From: JBICHN01 sp043101845
GTDB lineage: Bacteria > Planctomycetota > Phycisphaerae > Phycisphaerales > UBA5793
NCBI GenBank assembly: GCA_043101845.1
Contig: JBICHN010000011.1
Coordinates: forward strand, 496,001-560,000
Reading direction: 5' to 3'
DNA: 64,000 nt
Shown here: positions 8,102 to 17,336 of the stretch, piece after piece
Layout: the number at the start of each line of letters is the position of its first letter
Position numbering within the stretch: the first letter of the stretch is position 1
The notes under the pieces: generated by a model
Told to the model about the DNA's origin: nothing
Database searches by the model: none
What the model saw: the letters and a program-made list of their open reading frames with translations, nothing else
Translations under genes and position numbers: made by a program

Positions 8102-8815
8102 ATGTCAGTTCAGAATAACTTCAAACTGGGAGCGCTCACCGTCGCTGCCACCGGGCTGCTGATGGCGGCGCCGGCCAGCGCCGATGTGATTCTCTCATTC
8201 GGCTATACCGATCTCGACGGTGATTACGATGCGGCTTCCCGCACCTTCACCGCCGTCGCGACGGACAATGTGGCCGCGGGACTCCGGTCGGCCGGCGATG
8301 TCACCCGACAGGTCGACCCGATCGGAACGGCGGAGTTCAACACCGGCTTTGTCGGTGGAGCGACGCTCGCGAATTTCGTTCTCTCGATGACTTTGTCGAA
8401 TGTCACCGCCACGAGCGCCGATGTGCTCGCCGGCGATGCATCCTTCACGATCACGGACGATGATGGCGACACGATCGATGGTGGGATCATCGGTTCGTGG
8501 ATCGAGGGGCCAAACGGATTCCTGTTCTTCAACGGCGTTCTTCAGGATGTCGTCTTGACGGACAACGGAAACCAGGACGGAACCTTCGACGGATCGAGCT
8601 TCGGCGCGTTCTCGATGGACTTCAACGGCTCGAACGGGCCGTTCGATGGCGCCATCGTGACGCTTTCGATCAACTCGTCCGGTGAGTTCTTCCTCGAGAG
8701 CTTCAACAACGCTTCGACGCTGGTTTCGGCCGAAATCGTGCCGGCGCCGGCGACGCTCGCGATGCTCGGAGTGGGCGGCTTCATGGCCGGCTCCCGCCGA
8801 CGCCGTCGGGCGTGA
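8102..8815 (+). CDS. Exported protein with PEP-CTERM-type tail, unknown
   Basis: A 237-residue secreted protein with a signal peptide (residues 1-27, ending APASA). Its body is rich in Asp, Gly, Thr and Ser with beta-strand character and contains TDDDGDTIDGG, which could bind calcium. The C-terminus reads VPAPATLAMLGVGGFMAG followed by SRRRRRA, the planctomycete variant of a PEP-CTERM anchor. This suggests transient membrane anchoring and sorting to the cell surface by an exosortase. No exosortase gene is in the window. A hairpin and a good ribosome site precede it, and two terminators follow. Confidence 0.8.
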   Translation: MSVQNNFKLGALTVAATGLLMAAPASADVILSFGYTDLDGDYDAASRTFTAVATDNVAAGLRSAGDVTRQVDPIGTAEFNTGFVGGATLANFVLSMTLSNVTATSADVLAGDASFTITDDDGDTIDGGIIGSWIEGPNGFLFFNGVLQDVVLTDNGNQDGTFDGSSFGAFSMDFNGSNGPFDGAIVTLSINSSGEFFLESFNNASTLVSAEIVPAPATLAMLGVGGFMAGSRRRRRA

Positions 8816-8877
8816 TGCGAGAGAGGTCCGATTCCGGCGGTTCGTAACCGGAATCGACAACCAATAGACCGGGACAG

Positions 8878-8920
8878 CGGCCACTCTGCGCTCGTTCGCG
8901 GAGTGGCCGTGTTCTTTTTC
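8878..8920 (+). terminator. Rho-independent terminator after the 8102 gene
   Basis: A 13-pair stem (8878-8890 with 8897-8909, one T-G pair) with a 6-base loop, followed by TGTTCTTTTT. A second inverted repeat (8829-8856) lies just upstream of it. Confidence 0.8.
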
Positions 8921-8924
8921 CCAG

Positions 8925-8953
8925 GCCTCCCGTGGTAACGCGGGAGGCTTGTT
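8925..8953 (+). terminator. Second terminator-like hairpin
   Basis: GCCTCCCG and CGGGAGGC form an 8-pair stem with an 8-base loop, then TTGTTCC. It stands directly behind the first terminator and before the ABC transporter gene, so it may back it up. Confidence 0.6.
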
Positions 8954-8991
8954 CCTAATAAGTAGAACAGAGCGGAAGGGGCGACTCGCGA

Positions 8992-9962
<971 letters not shown>

Positions 9963-9966
<4 letters not shown>

Positions 9967-11099
9967 TTCCGGTCCTCGCCCTGCTGACCGACTCGCTGCG
10001 CTCGCTTCGCGCACGCAAGCTCTTCTGGTTTACGATTCTGCTCTCGGCCCTCATCACCATCGCGTTCGGGTCGATCGGCTTCAACGATCGCGGCGTCACC
10101 GTTCTCTTCGGGTGGAAGACGATCGAGACCGACTACATCCACGCCGGCACCCCTTGGGCGGATGCGCTGTACGAGGGGATCTTCAGCGCCTTCATCGTGA
10201 ACATCTGGCTCGCGTGGGGCGCGATCGTGCTCGCGTTGATTTCGACCGCGTCGATCTTTCCCGATTTCCTCGAGGGTGGCTCAATTGACCTCGTGCTTTC
10301 AAAGCCCGTCTCACGGCCCACGATCTTTGTGACAAAGTTCGTCGGCGCCGTGCTCTTCGTCGCGCTTCAGACTTTCGTGTTCTGCCTCGGCGCGTTTCTC
10401 GTCATTCGGCTTCGCCTCGGTGACTGGCGCTGGATGATCTTTATCGCCGTGCCGCTCGTCACACTCATGTTCAGCTACCTCTACTCGGTGGTCGCGCTCG
10501 TCGGGGTCTGGTCGCGGTCCACCCTCGCGGGCCTCACGGCGGGGCTCATCTTCTGGTTTGCGCTCTTCGGCCTCCAATCGACGAACGATGTGCTCACGCA
10601 GATCCGCGTGCAGAACGAGCAGACGCTCGCCGACGCGCAGGAGCTCGCTCACATGCGCCGAAGTGAAGCGGCGAAGCGGGCCATGCAGGGTGATGAAGCA
10701 GGGGCCGAGCGATGGCGCCGGCTCGCAGAAGTCGCACAAACGGATATCGACGAGACGGAGGAAACGCTCGCCGAACTTCAGCCATGGGATGAGGGATTCG
10801 ATCGGGCGGCCGCATGGCTCCCGAAGACGCAGGCGACGATTGATCTCGTGCAACGGGCGCTCGAGGCGGACCGTGAGGCGACGCTGACCGACATCATGCT
10901 CGGCCGCGTCGAGCCGGCGGAAGAAGAACTTGACCTGGAAGAAGGGCGCAGCAACCGGTCGCGCGAGCGTCTCGTGACGGAACAGGTCGTGGAGGAGAAG
11001 CGGTCGGAGAGCCCGTGGTTCATTCTCGCCTCATCGGCGGGGTTCGAGCTTCTTCCACTCGGCCTGGCGTTGATCATCTTCATGCGACGCGACTTCTAG
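9963..11099 (+). CDS. ABC-2 type transporter permease
   Basis: A 378-residue membrane partner of the preceding ATPase. It has about six membrane segments, including residues 20-38, 68-92, 114-136, 145-168, 176-197 and a final one at 350-375. Between the last two lies a roughly 150-residue soluble insert rich in charged helices (LADAQELAHMRRSEAAKRAMQGDEAGAERWRRL). The segment ILSTASIFPDFLEGGSIDLVLSKPVSR-like stretch is typical of ABC-2 permeases. Its stop codon shares the palindrome CTAG (11096-11099) with the stop codon of the convergent YdeP gene. Confidence 0.85.
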
Positions 11100-13306
11100 G
11101 CCGGGGCTCCGGCCAGTTCCGGCGCCCCCTCGGGCTCGAGCGTTACGACAATGCTCTTGAAGGCGGGCGTGCGCGACTGGTCATCCACATCCTTCGGCAC
11201 GAGAGCGTTTGCCTCAGGGTAGTACATCACCGCATTCCCCGCGCGAACATCAATGGGGCGCACGATCATCCCGCGCAGGGCGCCGATGGCGCTGCGTACC
11301 GTCACGCGCTGTTCCGGCTTGAAACCAAAGCGGGCGATGTCGTCCGCGTTCATCATGATCACATCGCGTCGATCCTGGCCGCGATATAGGTCGTGTTCCT
11401 CATATACCACGGTATTGAACTGTCCTTCGGAACGAACGGTCATGACGCGGAGTTCGTTCGGGCCGTCGCCGCGTAACGGGGGAGGATCGATTACATGCGC
11501 TCGGGCGCGGCTGGACTTCGTGTTGAACCGTGGTTCGTGAAAGGTCCGTCCATCGATCTGGAACTCACGCTTCGTCTCGTCGACCTGACCGATCGCCTCA
11601 TAACCGGGGATGATCTTCGCGATCGCGTCGCGGATCCGCCGGTGTCGCCGCATCGACGCCCAGTCGACGGGCGAGCCGTCGCCGAGAACCCGCTCGGCGA
11701 TCGACGCGATGACCTCGACCTCACTTCGTGGCCCCTCGTGTCGCGCCGCTCCGCCGTCGGACAGCCGCACATAGTTGAACATCGACTCCTGCGTCGTGGA
11801 CTCGGGCTCTTCGTCCCGGGCAAGGACGGGAAGCACGAGGGTCTCACGGCCGCGGCCCCATGCGTGTCCGGTGTTGAGCGTCGTGCTGAGGTACACGACC
11901 GTGTCGATGCGACTCATCGCGTGGGCGGCGAAGCCGCTGTCCGGGTTCGACCCGTACAGGTTTCCGCCGAGACACCACGCGAAGCGAATCTGATTCGACG
12001 CGGCCCGCTCCATGCAGGCGAGCGTGTCAAGACCCGGATTCTGCGGCAGGCGGACGCCGAACTCCTGCTCGAGCCGTTCGAAGACGGCCTCCTTGAGGGC
12101 GGGAGTCGCCCCGATCGAGCCCATTCCCTGCACATTCGAGTGTCCGCGCAGGGGCAGCAGGCCGCAGCCGGATCGTCCGAGCATGCCGCGCGCCATCGCG
12201 AGGTTCGCGATCGCCTGCACATTCTCCACCCCGTGCTCGTGATGCGTGATACCCATCGCCCAGCAGAAGATCGTCCGCTTCGATGATCGATACCAGTCTG
12301 CGATCTTCTCAATCTCTTCCGCCGGGACGCCGCTCCGTTCGATAAGCTCGTCGATCGAGAATCGGCTGAGCCCGGCTTCGAACGCGTCCCATCCTTCCAC
12401 CGCGTTGGCGATGAACGCGCGATCGATCGCGTCAAGTTCGATGAGTCGCTTCGTGATCGCGAGCAGAAGCGCGATGTCACCACCGATGTGCGGCTGAACG
12501 AACAGATCGGCGATGGTTGATCCGAACAGAAGGCTTCGCCAGTCCGATGGAACCTTGAACCGAACAAGTCCCAGCTCGCGGAGCGGATTGATCACGATCA
12601 CCCGACCGCCGCGGCGCTTCAATTCGACCAGAGTGCGCATCAATCGAGGGTGATTCGACGCTGGATTGCCCCCGATCAGGAAGACGAGATCGGCGTGCTC
12701 GAGATCGTCGAGCGTGACCGTCGCCGTGCCGGATCCCGTGACGCTGCTCAACCCGACGCCGGACGCCTGGTGGCAGTAGTACGAGCAGTTGTTGACATTG
12801 TTCGTGCCGTAGACACGGGCGAAGAGCTGCAGCAGGAACCCGGCCTCGTTCGAAGAGCGACCGCTGAAGTAGAAGAACGACTCGTCGGGTGGCGTCGCTC
12901 GCAGTTTGGCGGCGACACGGTCGAGCGCGTCTTTCCAGTCAATGGTCTTATAGTTGCGGTCGAGCGGACCCGCGTAGAGCGGCGTGGTGATTCGTCCCGC
13001 GTGCTCGAGTTCGCGCGGCGTGAAGCGCTGCAGTTGCTCGAGGGTGAAGTCGTCGAAGAAGTGTGGTCGGATGGCGCCCTGCATGTCGGCGGCCATGGCC
13101 TGGATCGATTTCTTGCAGACTTCGGGGAAACGACCACGCTCATTGACCATGCCGCCGCGCTGTCCACCCATCCCGAGCGCGCAGGTCTTGCAGGCGTTCT
13201 TCGATCGGAGCGCGCGGTAGAAGCGCCAGAATCCGCCCGCCGCTCGCGCTTTTCCAAGTGAGTACCAGATCGCGGGCCAGCCGCCGCCCGCCGACAGTTT
13301 GCGCAT
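11096..13306 (-). CDS. FdhF/YdeP family molybdopterin oxidoreductase
   Basis: A 736-residue member of the molybdopterin oxidoreductase superfamily, YdeP type. E. coli YdeP is linked to acid resistance; its substrate is unknown. There is an N-terminal CKTC pair (residues 39-42) followed by ALGMGGQRGG. The GTNNVNNCSYYCHQASGVGL segment is in the position where formate dehydrogenases bind the active-site metal. Cofactor-binding stretches include LIGGNPASNHPRL and the C-terminal domain from about residue 600 (RVMTVRSEGQFNTVVYEEHDLYRG). No TGA selenocysteine codon is involved. A hairpin upstream may mask its ribosome site. Confidence 0.9.
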   Translation of the reverse strand: MRKLSAGGGWPAIWYSLGKARAAGGFWRFYRALRSKNACKTCALGMGGQRGGMVNERGRFPEVCKKSIQAMAADMQGAIRPHFFDDFTLEQLQRFTPRELEHAGRITTPLYAGPLDRNYKTIDWKDALDRVAAKLRATPPDESFFYFSGRSSNEAGFLLQLFARVYGTNNVNNCSYYCHQASGVGLSSVTGSGTATVTLDDLEHADLVFLIGGNPASNHPRLMRTLVELKRRGGRVIVINPLRELGLVRFKVPSDWRSLLFGSTIADLFVQPHIGGDIALLLAITKRLIELDAIDRAFIANAVEGWDAFEAGLSRFSIDELIERSGVPAEEIEKIADWYRSSKRTIFCWAMGITHHEHGVENVQAIANLAMARGMLGRSGCGLLPLRGHSNVQGMGSIGATPALKEAVFERLEQEFGVRLPQNPGLDTLACMERAASNQIRFAWCLGGNLYGSNPDSGFAAHAMSRIDTVVYLSTTLNTGHAWGRGRETLVLPVLARDEEPESTTQESMFNYVRLSDGGAARHEGPRSEVEVIASIAERVLGDGSPVDWASMRRHRRIRDAIAKIIPGYEAIGQVDETKREFQIDGRTFHEPRFNTKSSRARAHVIDPPPLRGDGPNELRVMTVRSEGQFNTVVYEEHDLYRGQDRRDVIMMNADDIARFGFKPEQRVTVRSAIGALRGMIVRPIDVRAGNAVMYYPEANALVPKDVDDQSRTPAFKSIVVTLEPEGAPELAGAPA

Positions 13307-13312
13307 GGGACG

Positions 13313-13341
13313 CCTCCGATGGCGACATCATACCATCGGAG
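13313..13341 (-). promoter_or_regulatory. Hairpin masking the ribosome site of the YdeP gene
   Basis: On the minus strand CTCCGATGG and CCATCGGAG form a perfect 9-pair stem with a 10-base loop. The 3' arm runs into the ribosome site GGAGG (13317-13313), which stands 6 bases before the ATG at 13306. When folded the ribosome site would be closed, so translation could respond to temperature, a ligand or a protein. The stem equally could be a DNA operator. Confidence 0.45.
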
Positions 13342-13487
13342 TTCCAGGCGGCGCCGGTCGTCACGCCGCCTTCCGGCGTCGCGCCTGGTCGCGCTGAAGG
13401 CGCGTGAGAAAGTCACCGAAGGGACGCAGGCGGCGTCGCATGACCGGTGCCCTCGCACATCAGCGCACCATGGTCATCCGAATCGTG

Positions 13488-14744
13488 TCACGCGGTCTTC
13501 CGCGTCGCCGAGGTCGAACTCGAGCCGGAGTTGTCCTGCCCGGCGCTGTTCGCCCAGAGAATCGCTTCCTGATGATGCTCGGCGACGGTCGACTCAGGAA
13601 CTTTGAGCCAGTGCGAGAGCGCCGTGACGCGATCCCAGTCACCGCGTTCAAGGGCGGTCGCGAGTTCGAGAAGCGGGCTGAACTGCGTGCGATCGCCGAG
13701 CAGCGTGTCCCGCATGTCCTCCGCGATGGCGATCCCTTCGACGAGTTCAGAGATCGGCCGATCCACGAGCGCGTCGAGCAGCGAAAACATTCCGAGCGTA
13801 AAGAGCTCCGAGTCACGATTCTGGCCGCCCTCGCACTTCTGGCCGACGAGTTCGCAGAATCGGGCCCGGTAGAGGCACTCGGTCAGGAGTTCCGAAGGCT
13901 TGTCGTCGGCGATGTTCGCCATCGCGATGAACGACGCCCATTTCTTGAGCGATCGAATACCGAGCAGGGCCATGGCGTGCTTGATCGAAGTGACTTCGCT
14001 GCGCAGGCTGAACATGGCCGAGTTCAGGTACTTGAGCAACTTGTAGGTCAGCGAGACATCCTGCCGGATGATCTGCTCGAGCTCATCGAGTTCAATGTCC
14101 GGCTGGTTGATCCGGTCGATGAAGCGCAGGTAGTTGAGCTTCATCCCCGGGATCTCGCGCGTGCTGATCATCTGTGGCCTGCAGAAGAAGTATCCCTGGA
14201 AGTAGGTGTAGCCGAGATCGGCGGCTTCATCGAACTCTTCGTAGGTCTCCACCTTTTCCGCGAGGAGCGCGTAGCCGTTGTCCTGCCCCTGCCGGGCGAA
14301 CATTCGGCGCTGCGCCGCGTCCGTCCCGCCGAAGTCGATCTTGAGGATGTCCATTTCCGGAAGGAGTCGCTCGAACTTCTCCTCGAAGATGAAATCGTCA
14401 AGCGCGAGAAGGTAACCGGCTTCGCGAAGTGTGCGGCAGGCGTCGATTACTTCATCCGTCGGCTCGATCGTCTCGAGCAGCTCGATGATCGATCGTTCGG
14501 GCGGAAGCACGGAGAGTGAGTCGCCGAGCAGAATATTCTTCGTGACATTGATGAACGCGCGTCGCCCGGAGGTAAGGGTCTCGAATCCGTGCACGCTCAG
14601 GCTGTCGCCGACGAGCTTGTTCGTCGCGACATCCGGATCGGTGCCGCAAAAACAGTTCTCCGGACCCGAACGAAACAGAAGTTCGTATCCGAAGACATCA
14701 CGCGACCGGTCGAACACCGGCTGCCGGGCGATGAAGGCTTCCAT
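13488..14744 (-). CDS. EAL-HDOD signalling protein
   Basis: A 418-residue protein with an N-terminal EAL-like domain (about 1-200) and a C-terminal HDOD domain (about 200-390). This matches the YuxH-like architecture that begins MEAFIARQPVFDRSRDVFGYELLFR. The catalytic EAL motif is replaced by YELLFR, so phosphodiesterase activity against cyclic di-GMP is doubtful. Such proteins more often act as sensors or scaffolds. The HDOD part includes LTYKLLKYLNSAMFSLR and IKHAMALLGIRSLKKW. The second ATG (14744) has a better GGAGGG spacing than the first (14750). It is divergent from a PAS-LuxR regulator gene, which may control it. Confidence 0.87.
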   Translation of the reverse strand: MEAFIARQPVFDRSRDVFGYELLFRSGPENCFCGTDPDVATNKLVGDSLSVHGFETLTSGRRAFINVTKNILLGDSLSVLPPERSIIELLETIEPTDEVIDACRTLREAGYLLALDDFIFEEKFERLLPEMDILKIDFGGTDAAQRRMFARQGQDNGYALLAEKVETYEEFDEAADLGYTYFQGYFFCRPQMISTREIPGMKLNYLRFIDRINQPDIELDELEQIIRQDVSLTYKLLKYLNSAMFSLRSEVTSIKHAMALLGIRSLKKWASFIAMANIADDKPSELLTECLYRARFCELVGQKCEGGQNRDSELFTLGMFSLLDALVDRPISELVEGIAIAEDMRDTLLGDRTQFSPLLELATALERGDWDRVTALSHWLKVPESTVAEHHQEAILWANSAGQDNSGSSSTSATRKTA

Positions 14745-14834
14745 CCGCATACCCTCCGTGGCGCGAGTGGAGCCGCCTCGGGCGAGGAGGCGTCGTGGTC
14801 CGTCTCGCGGGTTGCGCTGCGAGATTTCCCTGGC

Positions 14835-14852
14835 CCCTGCATCCGTGCAGGG
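14835..14852. promoter_or_regulatory. Inverted repeat in the divergent intergenic region
   Basis: CCCTGCA and TGCAGGG separated by 4 bases, about 90 bases upstream of the EAL-HDOD start. It may be an operator or a leader hairpin for that gene. Confidence 0.3.
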
Positions 14853-14937
14853 AGGAAACTCCAATGTTTCTGTCGGTTGTTTCGCCCCCCGGATTCATCG
14901 GGTCACCGCGACACGCAGGGCATCCCCAAAGATTGAT

Positions 14938-14952
14938 CCGGGGATTCCCCGG
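14938..14952. promoter_or_regulatory. 15-base palindrome between divergent regulator genes
   Basis: CCGGGGATTCCCCGG is a palindrome around one central base. It stands near the middle of the 335-base gap between the EAL-HDOD gene and the PAS-LuxR gene. It is a good candidate operator for a dimeric regulator, possibly the LuxR-type protein itself. The rest of the gap holds a promoter, two smaller hairpins and no coding signal. Confidence 0.4.
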
Positions 14953-14984
14953 CGCCGCCGAATTCTCGAAACCTGGGACTAGTT

Positions 14985-15013
14985 TTGTGGCGTCGGACGC
15001 ATCGACCGATAAA
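14985..15013 (+). promoter_or_regulatory. Promoter of the PAS-LuxR gene
   Basis: TTGTGG (14985-14990), 17 bases, then GATAAA (15008-15013). This fits a sigma-70-type promoter. The leader would be about 60 bases and would contain the hairpin at 15029-15047. Confidence 0.45.
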
Positions 15014-15028
15014 GTGTCGCCGGCTCAA

Positions 15029-15047
15029 CGGGTTCGACAGGAACCCG
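15029..15047 (+). promoter_or_regulatory. Leader hairpin of the PAS-LuxR gene
   Basis: CGGGTTC and GAACCCG form a perfect 7-pair stem around GACAG, 33 bases before the ATG. There is no U-run, so attenuation is unlikely; it may protect the message or bind a protein. Confidence 0.35.
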
Positions 15048-15079
15048 CCAACGACGCCAGCGCGGCGTGAAGGGGATCC

Positions 15080-15751
15080 ATGTCCGAGAAGATGAGTGAG
15101 TTCTTCGGCAGCGCGGGCCGAAGCTTTGCTTCGATGAGGTCAGATGATCTCGTACGGCTCATTTTCGACGAGCCTGATACGGCGGTCGGCCTGCTCGATG
15201 AGACCGGGCGGATCCTGCGGACGAACCGGATCGCCGCCCGGTTGTTTGAGAATGAACCGCGGATCGAGGGACAGCGCCTCAACGATATACTGCCCGCCGA
15301 TTACGCCGAGGAGCGAGTCGAGTTCATCAATCAGGCGCTCGATACGAACGAGCGAATTGATGTGCTGTCAATGTTTCGCGGCGAACTGTTCCTCACCTCG
15401 TGGGTTCCGCTTCAATCGGTGGAGATCGGGCACTCAGTCGTGCTGGCCCGGAGCCGTCCGGTGCCGAAGCGGCCCGACAGCGACACGCGTCTCGTATACG
15501 CGCGGAAGAATGACCTCGGCCCCCTCGCTCGGTTGACGCCGGGCGAACTCGAAGTGCTCACGATGATCGGCATGGGCATGACCACGCCCGCGATCGCCCA
15601 GCGGCTCAATCGCAAGGAAAAGACGATCGAGTGGCGACGCGCTTCTCTCGGCAAGAAGTTGCAGGTCACGACCCGGGTCGAACTCGCGAGTATCGCGATT
15701 CGGGCGGGGCTCGCTCATTTCATGAGCGTCGGCGACCCTTCCCGGCCTTGA
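15080..15751 (+). CDS. PAS domain LuxR-type transcription regulator
   Basis: A 223-residue regulator. Residues about 20-130 are a PAS-like sensor (DEPDTAVGLLDETGRILRTNRIAARLFENE). Residues about 150-215 are a LuxR/GerE helix-turn-helix (LTPGELEVLTMIGMGMTTPAIAQRLNRKEKTIEWRR). There is no receiver domain, so it is not a typical response regulator. The ligand of the PAS part is unknown. The ATG at 15080 is preceded by AAGGGG. The divergent neighbour is an EAL-HDOD protein, and a palindrome lies between them. Together they suggest a local signalling unit. Confidence 0.87.
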   Translation: MSEKMSEFFGSAGRSFASMRSDDLVRLIFDEPDTAVGLLDETGRILRTNRIAARLFENEPRIEGQRLNDILPADYAEERVEFINQALDTNERIDVLSMFRGELFLTSWVPLQSVEIGHSVVLARSRPVPKRPDSDTRLVYARKNDLGPLARLTPGELEVLTMIGMGMTTPAIAQRLNRKEKTIEWRRASLGKKLQVTTRVELASIAIRAGLAHFMSVGDPSRP

Positions 15752-15780
15752 CATTCCCCCGGGGATCGCACGCCGTGTGC

Positions 15781-15809
15781 TTGTGGCGGGCGTCGGATTC
15801 CCGTATCCT
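15781..15809 (+). promoter_or_regulatory. Promoter of the 15887 gene
   Basis: TTGTGG (15781-15786), a 17-base spacer, then TATCCT (15804-15809). The -35 hexamer is the same as in the PAS-LuxR promoter. The leader is about 70 bases. Confidence 0.45.
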
Positions 15810-15886
15810 GCTCCGTCGAAGAGCGCGATTCTCGCGGCTCGCAAACGCCGTTCGGCGTCCATCGACGGTTGAGGAAGGAGAAACCG

Positions 15887-16930
15887 ATGCAGAAGCGAAT
15901 GCTTGCGCGGCTCGCCGCCGCGATCACGGTTTGTGCCGTGACCGGTATGTCGTGGGGGCAGACGACCCCGCCGTGGTCCGACGACTTCGAGAGTTATGCG
16001 GTCGGGTCGGGCATCGCCGGACAGGGGGGATGGGAAGCCTGGGACCAGAGCGCCGCTGCGGACAGTCGCGTCACCGACGCGGAGGCGAGATCCGGGACGC
16101 GGTCGCTCGACATCGAGGGACCGTCGGACACGATTATGCGCTTCAACGGCGTGAACTCCGGCGTGTGGGTGCTGACCGCCTGGGTCTATGTGCCGTCGAA
16201 CTACTCGGGGACGCACGACTTCCTCGTGCTCAACGAGTACAACCATCTGGGACCGTACAACTGGTCGACCTGGGTGTATTTCGACAGCGGAACGGGGATG
16301 CTCGTGGACGAGCGCACCCTCGCCATGCTGCCGTATGTCACGGACGCGTGGTCGAAGATTGAGATGACGATCGACCTCGACGCGAATACCCAGAGCTTCT
16401 ATTACGAGGATGTCGCGCTCTACGAGGGCAAGAGTTGGACCGAGGGCTGGAGCGGCGGGGGCCTCTCCGAAGTCCAATGTCTCGATCTCTATGCCGACGG
16501 CTCGACCTCTATCTATTACGACGACATCAGTTTCGATCGAGGCGCCGGCGGTCCCTGCCTGTCGCTTGACAACAGCAACAGCTTCGCCGGATTACCGGTC
16601 GAGTTCTGCGCTGACGGCGGCGTCGCAGGGCAGCGCGTAGCCATCTTCTACTCATTCGACCGCCGCGCCTTCGACGCATTCGAAGACTGCTGGACGAATT
16701 GCCGGGATAACGGCGGCGGCGCCATTCAATGCGGGGAATTCTGCCTCGGAACGACCTTCAACAATCAGGTCGCGTCCGGACGCTTCGACTCGACCGGAGA
16801 ATTCTGCGAGACGGTCGCGGTGCCGTGTAACGCGGGAGGTCGCACGATCTACTTCATGGCGATTTCGGTGAACCCGGACGGCTCCCTCTGTCTGTCGCCG
16901 GTCCTCGAAGTGACCTGGACACCCTGCTGA
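15887..16930 (+). CDS. Secreted LamG-like protein, Cys-rich C-terminus
   Basis: A 347-residue exported protein. The signal peptide ends near residue 25 (MSWGQ). Residues about 30-215 form a concanavalin/LamG-like beta sandwich: SDDFESYAVGSGIAGQGGWEAW, then ARSGTRSLDI, WSKIEMTIDLDANTQSFYY, and IYYDDISFDR. This kind of domain binds or sits on polysaccharides. The last 120 residues hold about ten cysteines and end ISVNPDGSLCLSPVLEVTWTPC. Their layout loosely recalls the shared C-terminal domain of other proteins here, but the cysteines do not line up. The ATG follows AAGGAG, and a promoter is visible upstream. Confidence 0.78.
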   Translation: MQKRMLARLAAAITVCAVTGMSWGQTTPPWSDDFESYAVGSGIAGQGGWEAWDQSAAADSRVTDAEARSGTRSLDIEGPSDTIMRFNGVNSGVWVLTAWVYVPSNYSGTHDFLVLNEYNHLGPYNWSTWVYFDSGTGMLVDERTLAMLPYVTDAWSKIEMTIDLDANTQSFYYEDVALYEGKSWTEGWSGGGLSEVQCLDLYADGSTSIYYDDISFDRGAGGPCLSLDNSNSFAGLPVEFCADGGVAGQRVAIFYSFDRRAFDAFEDCWTNCRDNGGGAIQCGEFCLGTTFNNQVASGRFDSTGEFCETVAVPCNAGGRTIYFMAISVNPDGSLCLSPVLEVTWTPC

Positions 16931-16973
16931 GAGCAGTGAGGAAAGCGGACAAGACTCTCGGCGACCGGGCCCG

Positions 16974-17210
16974 TCAATCGGGTCCGGTTGTCGTAATGTC
17001 CGGCTCGCTTTTCGATCGCTTGAAGAGCGCCGCCGCGACCACACCGGCCGCGAAGCCGGTGGCGAAGGCGACGAAGAGCAGTACGGCGAGAGGAATGGGT
17101 TTCGTCTCGACGAACAGTACGCTGATCCCCACCGGCGCGGTGTTCTGAAGAATGATGATCACGATGAGAATGACGCCGATTGCCGCGGCGACGAGTTTGG
17201 CGTTCTTCAC
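16974..17210 (-). CDS. LapA domain (DUF1049) membrane protein
   Basis: A 78-residue protein with two membrane segments. The first carries the typical GVILIVIIILQNTAPVGISVLF, the second PLAVLLFVAFATGFAAGVVAA. This is the LapA/DUF1049 pattern; E. coli LapA takes part in regulating lipopolysaccharide assembly. A short polar tail (KRSKSEPDITTTGPD) follows. Nothing nearby says whether the role is the same here. Confidence 0.8.
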   Translation of the reverse strand: MKNAKLVAAAIGVILIVIIILQNTAPVGISVLFVETKPIPLAVLLFVAFATGFAAGVVAAALFKRSKSEPDITTTGPD

Positions 17211-17336
17211 AGACAGGCTCCGATTCGAGGCTCATGCTGCCGTTCGACGATATGGCGAAATCTCATGTCATGCCGCCCGATGGGTCGACTCTGTTCTCAA
17301 CAGCCCTCATTCTTCAAGCCACGGAAGGCGAGATCG

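Noticed and set aside
15887..16930. Fifth copy of the shared Cys domain at the C-terminus of the LamG-like protein
   Set aside because: The general layout is similar, but the CPG, PCAG and QALD motifs are missing and the cysteines do not align.
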